NCBI RefSeq assembly: GCF_003584105.1 | Contig: NZ_QXFO01000024.1 | Span: 62,001-126,000, forward strand | Direction: 5' to 3' | DNA length: 64,000 nucleotides | Source of the DNA: Flagellimonas taeanensis | GTDB lineage: Bacteria > Bacteroidota > Bacteroidia > Flavobacteriales > Flavobacteriaceae | Part shown: piece by piece, positions 17,183 to 25,081 of the stretch | Numbering within the stretch: position 1 is the stretch's first letter | How the letters are laid out: each line of letters starts with the position of its first letter | Made by a program: the position numbers and the translations under genes | Notes under the pieces: model-generated | What the model was told of the DNA's origin: nothing | What the model saw: only the letters and a program-made list of their open reading frames with translations | Databases searched by the model: none

Positions 17183-17590
17183 ATGCTCTCCAAAAAGACA
17201 AAATACGGTTTAAAGGCGCTTACCTATCTCGCAAGGGCAAAAGGTAAGGAACCTGTCCAAATTGCCGAGATTGCCAAGCACGAGAATATTTCCCAGAAAT
17301 TTTTGGAAAGTATCCTACTCACCTTGAGAAGGAACGGTTTTTTAGGTTCCAAAAAGGGAAAAGGAGGAGGCTACTATCTCATCAAAGATCCAGAGGACAT
17401 CCCGATGACCACCGTGATGCGCGTATTGGAAGGACCTATTGCCATGGTGCCCTGCGTCAGCCTTAATTTCTACGAAAAATGCGACGATTGCCCAGATGAG
17501 GCAACCTGTTCCGTACACAAACTGATGCTACAGATCAGGGACAGTGCTTTGGATGTATACAGGAACAATACCTTGGCGGACATCCTCTAA
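17183..17590 (+). CDS. Rrf2 family transcriptional regulator
   Basis: A 135-residue winged-helix repressor: MLSKKTKYGLKALTYLA opening helix, recognition region EIAKHENISQKFLESILLTLRRNGFL, wing SKKGKGGGYYL, and a cysteine cluster CVSLNFYEKCDDC...ATC (four Cys) in the sensor region. Rrf2 members such as CymR and IscR control sulfur or Fe-S genes. Its position directly before the sulfate assimilation operon suggests a cysteine/sulfide-status regulator. A shared palindrome (CCTA-N9-TAGG) lies in front of both downstream transcription units and is the natural operator candidate. The four Cys could bind a cluster or act as a redox switch (inference). Confidence 0.9.
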   Translation: MLSKKTKYGLKALTYLARAKGKEPVQIAEIAKHENISQKFLESILLTLRRNGFLGSKKGKGGGYYLIKDPEDIPMTTVMRVLEGPIAMVPCVSLNFYEKCDDCPDEATCSVHKLMLQIRDSALDVYRNNTLADIL

Positions 17591-17653
17591 ATCCCTTTCT
17601 TTTTATAAAAATAGGATGAGAATATTCTAAAAATCCAATTTGATTTTCGATAA

Positions 17654-17670
17654 TCTACTAAAACTATAGG
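17654..17670 (+). promoter_or_regulatory. Candidate Rrf2 operator, distal site
   Basis: TCTA-N9-TAGG, one mismatch from the CCTA-N9-TAGG pattern at 17734 and 20970. Confidence 0.45.
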
Positions 17671-17693
17671 ATAAAAATAAATTTAAGGAACAT

Positions 17694-17728
17694 TTTGCAT
17701 TCCATTTTAAATAATAATTTTACTTTTG
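17694..17728 (+). promoter_or_regulatory. Promoter of the sulfate assimilation operon
   Basis: TTTG (17694-17697) and TACTTTTG (17721-17728), a perfect TAnnTTTG, separated by 23 bases. The start site would be near 17735, inside the palindrome at 17734-17750, where a repressor would block transcription. Confidence 0.6.
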
Positions 17729-17733
17729 AATTT

Positions 17734-17750
17734 CCTAGTAAATCGATAGG
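17734..17750 (+). promoter_or_regulatory. Candidate Rrf2 operator, proximal site
   Basis: CCTA-N9-TAGG inside a longer palindrome TTTCCTA...TAGGAAA (17731-17753), overlapping the predicted start site. The same spacing recurs upstream of the sulfite reductase gene. Confidence 0.6.
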
Positions 17751-17765
17751 AAAATAATAATACTG

Positions 17766-18029
17766 ATGATCACAGACCAACTGGTAATAAAGAATAGCAA
17801 AGAAGAAACCTCCTATACCAAGGATTTGAGGTCCGAAAGCCCCAAAAGGAGCATAGCAAAATCCATTAGCTGGAGGATTGTGGGTACCATCGATACCATT
17901 ATCATCTCTTGGATCGTGACAGGGACCTTGACGTTGGCCTTCTCCATTGGTATGGTAGAATTGGTCACCAAAATGGTGCTTTATTTTTTTCATGAAAGAA
18001 TATGGAACTCCATCAAGTGGGGTAAATAA
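17766..18029 (+). CDS. DUF2061 domain membrane protein
   Basis: An 87-residue small membrane protein: a charged N-terminal half, then KSISWRIVGTIDTIIISWIVTGTL and ELVTKMVLYFFHERIWNSIKWG, the two hydrophobic segments of DUF2061. In Bacteroidota this family is often found next to sulfate activation genes, as here (11 bases before cysH). A role in sulfate uptake or as an accessory to assimilation is a guess from context only. Confidence 0.85.
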   Translation: MITDQLVIKNSKEETSYTKDLRSESPKRSIAKSISWRIVGTIDTIIISWIVTGTLTLAFSIGMVELVTKMVLYFFHERIWNSIKWGK

Positions 18030-18040
18030 ATAGAACGGAT

Positions 18041-18664
18041 ATGGCATTGACACAAGATGAAATACAGAATCTGAACCGCCAGTTCAAGGGCATCCCGCCA
18101 GAAGAAATTATTTCTTGGGCCATCAAACATGGAAAAAAATCGGTGGTCACCACCAATTTCCGACCTTATGAAGTGGCCATTCTACATGCTGTCACCGAAG
18201 TGGACAGGAGTACCCCGGTCATTTGGTGCGATACGGGCTACAATACACCTCAGACTTACAAACATGCTGAAGAATTGATTGCCCGTTTGGAATTGAACAT
18301 TAAATTGTATGTGCCCAAACAGACCAGCTCACACCGTGATGCTGTCATGGGAATACCACAAATAGATGATCCCCGTCACCAAGAATTTACCGAGCAGGTC
18401 AAATTGGAGCCTTTCCGTAGAGCTATGGATGAGCACAAACCCGACGTTTGGTTCACCAACCTTAGAAAAGGACAGACAGCCCTTAGGGATTCTTTGGACG
18501 TGTTGAGCATGAGCAAGGACGGTGTGCTAAAGGTTAGCCCTTTCTATCATTGGAGCGATGTGCAGTTGGATGCCTACCTTAAGGAACACGGCCTGCCGAA
18601 CGAACACAAATATTTCGACCCCACAAAAGTATTGGCCAACCGCGAATGTGGTTTGCATACCTAA
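18041..18664 (+). CDS. cysH: Phosphoadenylyl-sulfate (or adenylyl-sulfate) reductase
   Basis: A 207-residue thioredoxin-dependent reductase making sulfite. Seen: substrate loop IWCDTGYNTPQTY, the FTNLRKGQTALRD block, and the catalytic C-terminal Cys in ECGLHT. It has only two cysteines, lacking the extra Cys-Cys and Cys-x2-Cys pairs that ligate the 4Fe-4S cluster of typical APS reductases, so by motif it looks like the PAPS-using type. Yet no APS kinase (cysC) is present in this cluster and cysN has no fused kinase domain. Co-transcribed with DUF2061 upstream and cysD downstream. Confidence 0.9.
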   Translation: MALTQDEIQNLNRQFKGIPPEEIISWAIKHGKKSVVTTNFRPYEVAILHAVTEVDRSTPVIWCDTGYNTPQTYKHAEELIARLELNIKLYVPKQTSSHRDAVMGIPQIDDPRHQEFTEQVKLEPFRRAMDEHKPDVWFTNLRKGQTALRDSLDVLSMSKDGVLKVSPFYHWSDVQLDAYLKEHGLPNEHKYFDPTKVLANRECGLHT

Positions 18665-18678
18665 AAATAGTATGAATT

Positions 18679-18703
18679 GTCACCTCGAGCGCAGTCGAGA
18701 GGT
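18679..18703 (+). repeat. Dispersed palindromic repeat variant in the cysH-cysD gap
   Basis: Variant with core CGAGCGCAGTCGAG; the ends ACCTC and GAGGT are inverted. It lies within the operon, 17 bases before the cysD start. Confidence 0.75.
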
Positions 18704-18719
18704 TAAAACATAAAAAGCT

Positions 18720-19667
18720 TTGAGTACACTCGCAGAAGAAATCAAAAAACCGAAAACCATTAGCAGTGCCGGAAGGCCCAATGCCAATGCATTGGAGCAC
18801 GAAGCCATTTACATTCTAAGGGAAGTAGCCGCACAGTTTGAAAAACCTGTGTTGTTGTTTTCCGGCGGAAAGGATTCCATTACCTTGGTTCGATTGGCAC
18901 AAAAGGCATTCTGGCCAGCCAAGATTCCCTTTCCATTGATGCACATTGATACCGGCCACAACTTCCCGGAGACCATAGAGTTCAGGGATAAGTTGGTAGA
19001 GGAATTGGGGGTGGAACTTATTGTGCGCAACGTGCAGGATTCCATCGACCAAGGAAAGGTAGTGGAGGAAACTGGAAAATACGCCAGTAGGAACATGTTG
19101 CAGACCACAACCTTATTGGATGCCATCGAAGAATTCAAGTTCGATGCCTGTATCGGTGGAGCCAGACGTGATGAAGAAAAGGCCAGGGCCAAGGAACGTA
19201 TTTTTTCCGTTCGCGACGATTTTGGCCAGTGGGATGAAAAGAACCAGCGTCCGGAATTGTTCGACATGTTGAACGGACAGATTGAAATGGGCCAGAACGT
19301 GAGGGTGTTCCCGATCAGTAACTGGACTGAGTTGGATGTTTGGAGCTATATCCAAAAAGAAAATATTGAGATTCCATCCATTTACTTCGCCCACAAACGG
19401 AATACCTTCCTTCGTGACGGACTGATCTGGTCTGCTGAGGATGGTGTGGTTTTTAGGGCAGAGGATGAGAAAGTGGAAGAAAGAATCGTGCGATTCCGTA
19501 CCGTAGGGGACATGAGCTGCACTGCTGCCGTGGAATCGCATGCGGATACCATCGACAAAGTGGTTTCCGAAATCAGGGATTCCAAAATATCAGAAAGAGG
19601 GGCCCGTATCGATGACAAGCGTTCCGAGGCGGCCATGGAAAAACGTAAACAACAAGGTTACTTTTAA
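18720..19667 (+). CDS. cysD: Sulfate adenylyltransferase subunit 2
   Basis: A 315-residue catalytic subunit of ATP sulfurylase. It has the PP-loop SGGKDS (residues 48-53), HIDTGHNFPET, and CIGGARRDEEKARAKERIFS. The start is TTG 18720: no in-frame ATG or GTG precedes the conserved N-terminal region and the alternative Met residues lie inside the core. It forms a complex with CysN, encoded 10 bases downstream. Confidence 0.96.
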   Translation: MSTLAEEIKKPKTISSAGRPNANALEHEAIYILREVAAQFEKPVLLFSGGKDSITLVRLAQKAFWPAKIPFPLMHIDTGHNFPETIEFRDKLVEELGVELIVRNVQDSIDQGKVVEETGKYASRNMLQTTTLLDAIEEFKFDACIGGARRDEEKARAKERIFSVRDDFGQWDEKNQRPELFDMLNGQIEMGQNVRVFPISNWTELDVWSYIQKENIEIPSIYFAHKRNTFLRDGLIWSAEDGVVFRAEDEKVEERIVRFRTVGDMSCTAAVESHADTIDKVVSEIRDSKISERGARIDDKRSEAAMEKRKQQGYF

Positions 19668-19677
19668 GAAGACGAAG

Positions 19678-20925
19678 ATGGAAGTATTAAAAATAGCAAC
19701 GGCAGGAAGTGTTGACGACGGTAAAAGTACCTTGATCGGAAGATTGTTGTACGACACCAAATCCTTGACCGACGATAAATTGGAAGCCATTGAACGGACC
19801 AGTAAACAAAAGGGGTACGATTACCTTGATTTTTCACTGGCGACCGATGGTTTGGTGGCCGAAAGGGAGCAGGGCATCACTATAGATGTGGCCCATATTT
19901 ATTTCTCCACGGCAACCAAAAGCTACATCATAGCTGATACCCCTGGGCATGTGGAATATACCCGTAACATGGTTACCGGTGCTTCCACCTCGCAGGCGGC
20001 CATTATTTTGATCGATGCCCGAAAAGGGGTCATAGAGCAGACCAATAGGCACTTTTTCATCAATAACCTGTTGCGTATCAAGGATGTGATCGTGGCCATC
20101 AATAAAATGGACTTGGTAGATTTCTCCGAAGATGCCTACAATGATATCAAGGCCGATTTTGAGGAATTGATGGGCAAAAGGGATTATCAGGACCAGAAAA
20201 TTACCTTTATTCCGGTGAGTGCCCTAAAGGGTGATAACGTGGTGAACCGTTCCCAAAACATGGACTGGTACAAAGGCCAGACCTTGTTAGAACATTTGGA
20301 GGAATTGGATCTGCAGGATATTTACAACGTGGGAACGCCTCGTTTTCCTGTACAATATGTCATTAGACCAAAGACCGAAGAATTCCATGATTTCCGTGGA
20401 TTTGCAGGGAAGGTGTACGGTGGCGAGTTGAGCGTGGGTGATGAAGTGGTGGTGTTGCCATCCATGACCCGATCCAAGATCAAGGCCATTTATTTTTACG
20501 ATACCGAATACCAAACCGCACCACGCCGTTCCTCGGTGACCATTACCTTGGAAGATGAGGTGAATGTGAGCCGTGGCGATATGTTGGTGAAAGTGGGAGA
20601 CCTTCCTATCATCGACAAGCAATTGACGGCAACCATTTCTTGGATGGACTCCAATCAATTGACCATCGGTGGAAAGTATGTGTTGCAACACGGTGTCAAC
20701 AAGGCATTGGCCAAAGTCGATGCCATCGACCATAAGATCCACCCAGATTATTCAGGTATCGAGGAAAATGTGTCCTCTCTTAATATGAACGATATTGCCA
20801 AAGTGCGTTTACGATTGAACAAACCCATTTTTTATGATAGGTTCAAGGAGCACCGCACCAATGGTTCCTTTATCATTATCGATAGCAGGACGAATCATAC
20901 AGCAGGCGTAGGTTTCATAGAATAA
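19678..20925 (+). CDS. cysN: Sulfate adenylyltransferase subunit 1 (GTPase)
   Basis: A 415-residue translation-factor-like GTPase that drives APS synthesis by CysD. G1 is GSVDDGKST, and the switch region carries EREQGITIDVAHIYF, DTPGHVEYTRNM and INKMDLVD. The length is that of CysN alone: no C-terminal APS kinase domain is fused. ATG 19678 begins the conserved MEVLKIATAGSVDDG; the longer frame overlaps cysD and is rejected. Confidence 0.96.
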   Translation: MEVLKIATAGSVDDGKSTLIGRLLYDTKSLTDDKLEAIERTSKQKGYDYLDFSLATDGLVAEREQGITIDVAHIYFSTATKSYIIADTPGHVEYTRNMVTGASTSQAAIILIDARKGVIEQTNRHFFINNLLRIKDVIVAINKMDLVDFSEDAYNDIKADFEELMGKRDYQDQKITFIPVSALKGDNVVNRSQNMDWYKGQTLLEHLEELDLQDIYNVGTPRFPVQYVIRPKTEEFHDFRGFAGKVYGGELSVGDEVVVLPSMTRSKIKAIYFYDTEYQTAPRRSSVTITLEDEVNVSRGDMLVKVGDLPIIDKQLTATISWMDSNQLTIGGKYVLQHGVNKALAKVDAIDHKIHPDYSGIEENVSSLNMNDIAKVRLRLNKPIFYDRFKEHRTNGSFIIIDSRTNHTAGVGFIE

Positions 20926-20934
20926 CAGGTAATG

Positions 20935-20951
20935 CCCAATTGAACAATAGG
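20935..20951 (+). promoter_or_regulatory. Candidate Rrf2 operator, distal site before sulfite reductase
   Basis: CCCA-N9-TAGG, one mismatch from the CCTA-N9-TAGG pattern, 35 bases before the better site at 20970. This mirrors the pair upstream of DUF2061. Confidence 0.4.
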
Positions 20952-20969
20952 AAAGATTTTTATTATAAA

Positions 20970-20986
20970 CCTATAAAAGTGATAGG
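20970..20986 (+). promoter_or_regulatory. Candidate Rrf2 operator, proximal site before sulfite reductase
   Basis: CCTA-N9-TAGG with the same spacing as at 17734-17750, followed by AAA in both. It ends 12 bases before the sulfite reductase ATG. Confidence 0.55.
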
Positions 20987-20998
20987 AAAAATAGGATA

Positions 20999-23089
20999 AT
21001 GAAAAGTTTTAGAACAGAAATAGAGAACCCGGTAGTAGAAAAGGATATCATTGATTTGGAGAAAAAAATTCGCCAGTTCAAGGATGGCAACATCGATGAA
21101 GAAAAATTCCGAAGCCTTCGTTTGGCGCGTGGGGTCTATGGCCAGCGTCAACCTGGGGTGCAGATGATCCGTATCAAATTGCCCTATGGTAAAGTCACTT
21201 CCAAGCAGTTACTTCGCATAGCCGATGTTTCCGACGAATATTCCCGAGGGCGTCTGCACATCACCACCCGTCAGGATATCCAAATCCACTATGTGGATTT
21301 GGAACGGACACCAGAATTGTGGGCTGAACTGGAAAAAGATGAAGTGACCATCCGCGAGGCATGTGGGAATACCGTTCGTAACGTAACGGCCAGTGAAACA
21401 GCAGGTATCGATGTGGATGAGCCATTCGATGTATCGCCCTATGCACAGGCCTTGTTCGAATACTTTTTAAGAAACCCCATCGGTCAGGAAATGGGACGAA
21501 AGTTCAAAGTTTCTTTTTCTGCCAGCGATGCCGATACCGGATTGTCCTACATGCACGATCTAGGTTTTATCGCCAAAATTGAAAATGGGGTAAGAGGGTT
21601 CAAAGTAATGTTGGCCGGTGGTTTGGGCTCCCAACCTCGCCATGCCGATGAACTGTACAGCTTTTTGCCTACGGATAAGATCATCCCGATGATGGAAGGC
21701 GTGGTTCGTGTGTTCGACCGTTACGGGGAACGCAAGAGTAGGGCCAAGGCACGTATGAAATTTTTGTTGAAGGATATCGGTTTGGATGGTTTCAAACAAC
21801 TATTGGAAGAAGAACAGACAGCCATTCCTATTCAATCCTATCCTATCGATTTTGAAAGTTATCCGCAGGTACAAGTGGCCGAGGTGGAAACGCCCAAGGT
21901 TGAAATTGAGGATACCAAAGCATTTGAACAGTGGAAATCCACCAACTTGGTGCCCCAAAAACAAGAAGGCTATGTGGCCATCGGTATTAAGGTGCTATTG
22001 GGTGATTTTTATACCGATAAAGCAAGGGAATTGGCCCGTTTGGTGCAGGATTATGCAGCAGGTGAGCTTCGCCTCTCCTTGCGACAAAATATATTGATAC
22101 CCTTCGTAAAGGAGGAATTGGTTCCTTTCTTCTATCAGGAACTAAAGAAATTAGGCTTTGCCGAAGCAGGTTACAACAAAGCTTTGGACATCACCGCCTG
22201 TCCAGGAACGGATACCTGTAATTTGGGTATTGCGAGCAGTACCGGTATCGCCGATGAATTGGAAAGAGTGATCAAGGCCGAATACCCACAATACATCAAC
22301 AATGCTGATGTAGTGATCAAGATCAGTGGATGTATGAACGCATGTGGACAACACAACATGGCCCACATCGGGTTCCAGGGAATGTCCATCCGTACCAAGG
22401 ATAAATTGGTGGCACCAGCCCTTCAGGTGTTGTTGGGCGGTGGCAACTTGGGCAACGGAAACGGAAAGTTCGCGGACAAAGTGGCCAAAATCCCAAGTAA
22501 AAGAGGACCTCAGGCCCTCCGTTTGATCTTGGATGATTTTGAGGCCAACGGAAACGGGGCCAACTTCACCGAGTATTATGAAGAAAAAGGACAGCTTTAT
22601 TTCTATGATTTCTTAAAACCATTGACCGATGTGGACAACCTTACCCAAGAAGATTTTATCGATTGGGGCAACGAGGAAAAATACGTTCAGGAAATCGGGG
22701 TGGGGGAATGTGCCGGAGTCATCGTGGACTTGGTGGCAACCCTGTTCTTTGAAAGCCAAGAAAAAATAGAAAGTGCCGAGGAGGCCTTAGAAGAAGGTAA
22801 ATGGGCTGCCAGTATTTACTATTCCTATCAATCCATGGTTAACTCTGCCAAGGCATTGTTGACTGCGGAGAAACAAAAAGTGAACACCCATGCGAGTATC
22901 ATCAAGGATTTTGATGAACTCTATGTGGCCGCAGGGAAAATAACATTTGAAGGTGGATTTGAAAGACTTGCTCTTCAACTGAATCAAAATGAGCCTTCCG
23001 AAGCATTTGCGAAAAGCTATTTGGAAGATGCGAAAACCGTATTGGAACGATTGGAAGCCTATAGAAAATTGGAGTTGGAACATGCGTAA
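20999..23089 (+). CDS. Assimilatory sulfite reductase with C-terminal HEPN-like domain
   Basis: A 696-residue siroheme/4Fe-4S reductase turning sulfite into sulfide. Two ferredoxin-like halves each with an NIR/SIR domain; the cluster and siroheme Cys are in ACPGTDTCNLG (near 401-407) and SGCMNACGQHN (near 441-446). After about residue 570 comes an extra all-helical region (VDLVATLFFESQEKIESAEE, then KWAASIYYSYQSMVNSAKALL, ending near 690) that reads as a HEPN domain. It takes electrons probably from the reductase at 23929. The stop overlaps the start of the siroheme methyltransferase. The role of the HEPN part here is unknown. Confidence 0.93.
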   Translation: MKSFRTEIENPVVEKDIIDLEKKIRQFKDGNIDEEKFRSLRLARGVYGQRQPGVQMIRIKLPYGKVTSKQLLRIADVSDEYSRGRLHITTRQDIQIHYVDLERTPELWAELEKDEVTIREACGNTVRNVTASETAGIDVDEPFDVSPYAQALFEYFLRNPIGQEMGRKFKVSFSASDADTGLSYMHDLGFIAKIENGVRGFKVMLAGGLGSQPRHADELYSFLPTDKIIPMMEGVVRVFDRYGERKSRAKARMKFLLKDIGLDGFKQLLEEEQTAIPIQSYPIDFESYPQVQVAEVETPKVEIEDTKAFEQWKSTNLVPQKQEGYVAIGIKVLLGDFYTDKARELARLVQDYAAGELRLSLRQNILIPFVKEELVPFFYQELKKLGFAEAGYNKALDITACPGTDTCNLGIASSTGIADELERVIKAEYPQYINNADVVIKISGCMNACGQHNMAHIGFQGMSIRTKDKLVAPALQVLLGGGNLGNGNGKFADKVAKIPSKRGPQALRLILDDFEANGNGANFTEYYEEKGQLYFYDFLKPLTDVDNLTQEDFIDWGNEEKYVQEIGVGECAGVIVDLVATLFFESQEKIESAEEALEEGKWAASIYYSYQSMVNSAKALLTAEKQKVNTHASIIKDFDELYVAAGKITFEGGFERLALQLNQNEPSEAFAKSYLEDAKTVLERLEAYRKLELEHA

Positions 23090-23858
23090 CGGAAAATTGA
23101 CAGTAGTAGGGGCAGGCCCCGGGGATGTGGATTTGATCACCCTAAAGGGTGTGAAGGCATTGCAGGCCGCGGATGTGGTGTTGTACGATGCTTTGGTGTC
23201 CGCAGCATTGTTGGATTATGCTCCCCGTGCCGAAAAAATATTTGTAGGCAAACGCAAAGGTTGCTATGCCTACCAACAGGAACAGATCAATGAACTGATC
23301 GTGCAGCGAGCCGATCAAGGCCTTCATGTGGTCCGACTAAAAGGGGGCGACCCATTTGTATTTGGACGTGGTGCCGAAGAAATGGAATATGCTGCGGAAT
23401 TGGGACTTGAAGTGGCCATGGTTCCTGGGATTTCATCCTCGGTATCGGTTCCTGCTTCCCAAAACATTCCGGTGACCAAACGTGGTGCGGCCGAAAGTTT
23501 TTGGGTGATTACAGGTACCACCAAGGAACATAAACTTTCCAATGATGTAGCCTTGGCCGCGAAATCGAGCGCTACGGTCGTCATCCTTATGGGAATGTCA
23601 AAGTTGGGGGAGATCATGGAACTCTTCAGGCAAGAAGGAAAAGAGAATACGCCAGTGGCCATCATCCAAAATGGGACCACGGAGCATGAAAAAATTGGAA
23701 TTGGCACTGTTGCTTCCATTGAGAACAAGGCAAGGGAGCAGCAGTTGTCCAACCCAGCGATCATCATCATCGGAGAGGTGGTGAACCATCGCCAAAGAAT
23801 ATTGGATATTCAAAAGGAATATCAGAACAAGGGAAAAGAATTGCTAGTTAAAGTTTAA
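23082..23858 (+). CDS. cobA: Uroporphyrinogen-III C-methyltransferase
   Basis: A 258-residue SUMT that puts two SAM-derived methyl groups on uroporphyrinogen III, the first step to siroheme, the cofactor of the preceding gene. Motifs: LTVVGAGPGDVDLITLKG, VVRLKGGDPFVFGRG, VPGISS and the NIPVTKRG region. ATG 23082 overlaps the upstream stop by 8 bases, indicating translational coupling; the longer frame within the sulfite reductase gene is rejected. It lacks the dehydrogenase/chelatase part of CysG, which must be elsewhere. Confidence 0.94.
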   Translation: MRNGKLTVVGAGPGDVDLITLKGVKALQAADVVLYDALVSAALLDYAPRAEKIFVGKRKGCYAYQQEQINELIVQRADQGLHVVRLKGGDPFVFGRGAEEMEYAAELGLEVAMVPGISSSVSVPASQNIPVTKRGAAESFWVITGTTKEHKLSNDVALAAKSSATVVILMGMSKLGEIMELFRQEGKENTPVAIIQNGTTEHEKIGIGTVASIENKAREQQLSNPAIIIIGEVVNHRQRILDIQKEYQNKGKELLVKV

Positions 23859-23883
23859 AAATTGTCAGGTAGAGATGGAAACC

Positions 23884-23902
23884 TGAGCGAAGTCGACGGG
23901 AC
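23884..23902 (+). repeat. Dispersed repeat variant
   Basis: CCTGAGCGAAGTCGACGGGA, a diverged copy of the TGAGCGTAGTCGAA element, in the cobA to reductase gap. Confidence 0.6.
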
Positions 23903-23928
23903 TTTCCAGACTCATTAAAAGCAGTAGT

Positions 23929-24990
23929 ATGATTAAAACAGACATCATTATAATTGGAGCGGGACCAACCGGGTTGTTCACCGTTTTTGAGGCGGGCTTG
24001 TTAAAGTTGAAATGCCATTTGATCGACGCACTTCCACAACCGGGTGGTCAATGTGCCGAAATTTATCCTAAAAAACCGATTTATGATATTCCAGCTTTTC
24101 CGGAAATCCTAGCTGGGGATTTGGTGAGCAACCTGATGGAACAGATTAGGCCTTTTGAGCCGGGGTTTACCTTGGGTGAGCGTGCCGAAACCTTGGATAA
24201 GCAAGAGGACGGTTCTTTTATCGTCACTACCAACAAAGGTACTCAACACCAAGCGCCTGTTGTGGTCATCGCCGGGGGATTGGGATCTTTTGAGCCCAGA
24301 AAGCCATTGATTGCCAATATTGGACTCTTTGAAAGCAAAGGTGTGGAGTATATGGTGAAGGATCCCGAGCAGTTCCGTGACAAGAAAGTGGTCATTTCCG
24401 GTGGAGGGGATTCCGCTTTGGATTGGGCCATTTTCTTGGCCGATGTAGCTTCCGAAGTTTCTTTAGTACACCGTAGAAATGAGTTCCGTGGGGCTTTGGA
24501 TTCCGTGGAAAAGGCAAGGGAATTGGCCAAATTAGGCAAGATTCAATTGTATACCGAAGCAGAAGTACAGGAAATCCATGGTAAGGAAGAGCTACAGGCC
24601 GTGGTGATCAAGTACAACGATGAAGCCAAGGAAGATTCCTATGTGGAGACTGATTTCTTCATTCCTTTGTTCGGATTGTCCCCAAAATTGGGACCTATTG
24701 GCAATTGGGGCTTGGAAATCGAAAAGAATGCCATCAAGGTGAACAATGCCAAGGATTACCAGACCAACATCCCAGGCGTATTTGCCATTGGCGACGTAAA
24801 TACCTACCCAGGTAAACTTAAATTGATCCTGTCCGGTTTCCATGAAGCAGCGGTGATGTGCCAGTTTGCCTATCAGATCATCAATCCCGACAAGCGTTTT
24901 GTGATGAAATATACTACCGTTGGTGGTGTGGAAGGATTCGATGGTTCCAAAAAAGAAGCCAAGAAAGAAGTGGTGCAGAGCATCAACTAG
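23929..24990 (+). CDS. Ferredoxin/flavodoxin--NADP+ reductase, thioredoxin-reductase-like
   Basis: A 353-residue FAD enzyme: FAD-binding GAGPTGLFTVFEAG at the N-terminus, PQPGGQCAEIYPKK, NADPH-binding SGGGDSALDWA, and FAIGDVNTYPGKLKLI. No CxxC redox pair is present where thioredoxin reductase has it, which marks the FNR branch. The likely job is to reduce a ferredoxin for the sulfite reductase encoded 0.8 kb upstream. It ends the sulfur cluster at a strong terminator. Confidence 0.92.
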   Translation: MIKTDIIIIGAGPTGLFTVFEAGLLKLKCHLIDALPQPGGQCAEIYPKKPIYDIPAFPEILAGDLVSNLMEQIRPFEPGFTLGERAETLDKQEDGSFIVTTNKGTQHQAPVVVIAGGLGSFEPRKPLIANIGLFESKGVEYMVKDPEQFRDKKVVISGGGDSALDWAIFLADVASEVSLVHRRNEFRGALDSVEKARELAKLGKIQLYTEAEVQEIHGKEELQAVVIKYNDEAKEDSYVETDFFIPLFGLSPKLGPIGNWGLEIEKNAIKVNNAKDYQTNIPGVFAIGDVNTYPGKLKLILSGFHEAAVMCQFAYQIINPDKRFVMKYTTVGGVEGFDGSKKEAKKEVVQSIN

Positions 24991-25016
24991 AACTAATTAT
25001 ATTAGCAGGGTAAGCA

Positions 25017-25057
25017 CCTTCCAAAAGCAATTTTTGGAGGGCTTTTCTTTTTTTTTG
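25017..25057 (+). terminator. Rho-independent terminator at the end of the sulfur cluster
   Basis: CCTTCCAAAA (25017-25026) pairs with TTTTGGAGGG (25032-25041), followed by a long T run. Confidence 0.85.
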
Positions 25058-25060
25058 GAC

Positions 25061-25068
25061 TATATTTG
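25061..25068 (+). promoter_or_regulatory. -7 element of the AraC regulator gene
   Basis: TATATTTG, a perfect TAnnTTTG, 14 bases before the ATG at 25082. The -33 TTTG candidate overlaps the terminator stem, 24 bases away. Confidence 0.5.
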
Positions 25069-25081
25069 AATTTTACAAGAA

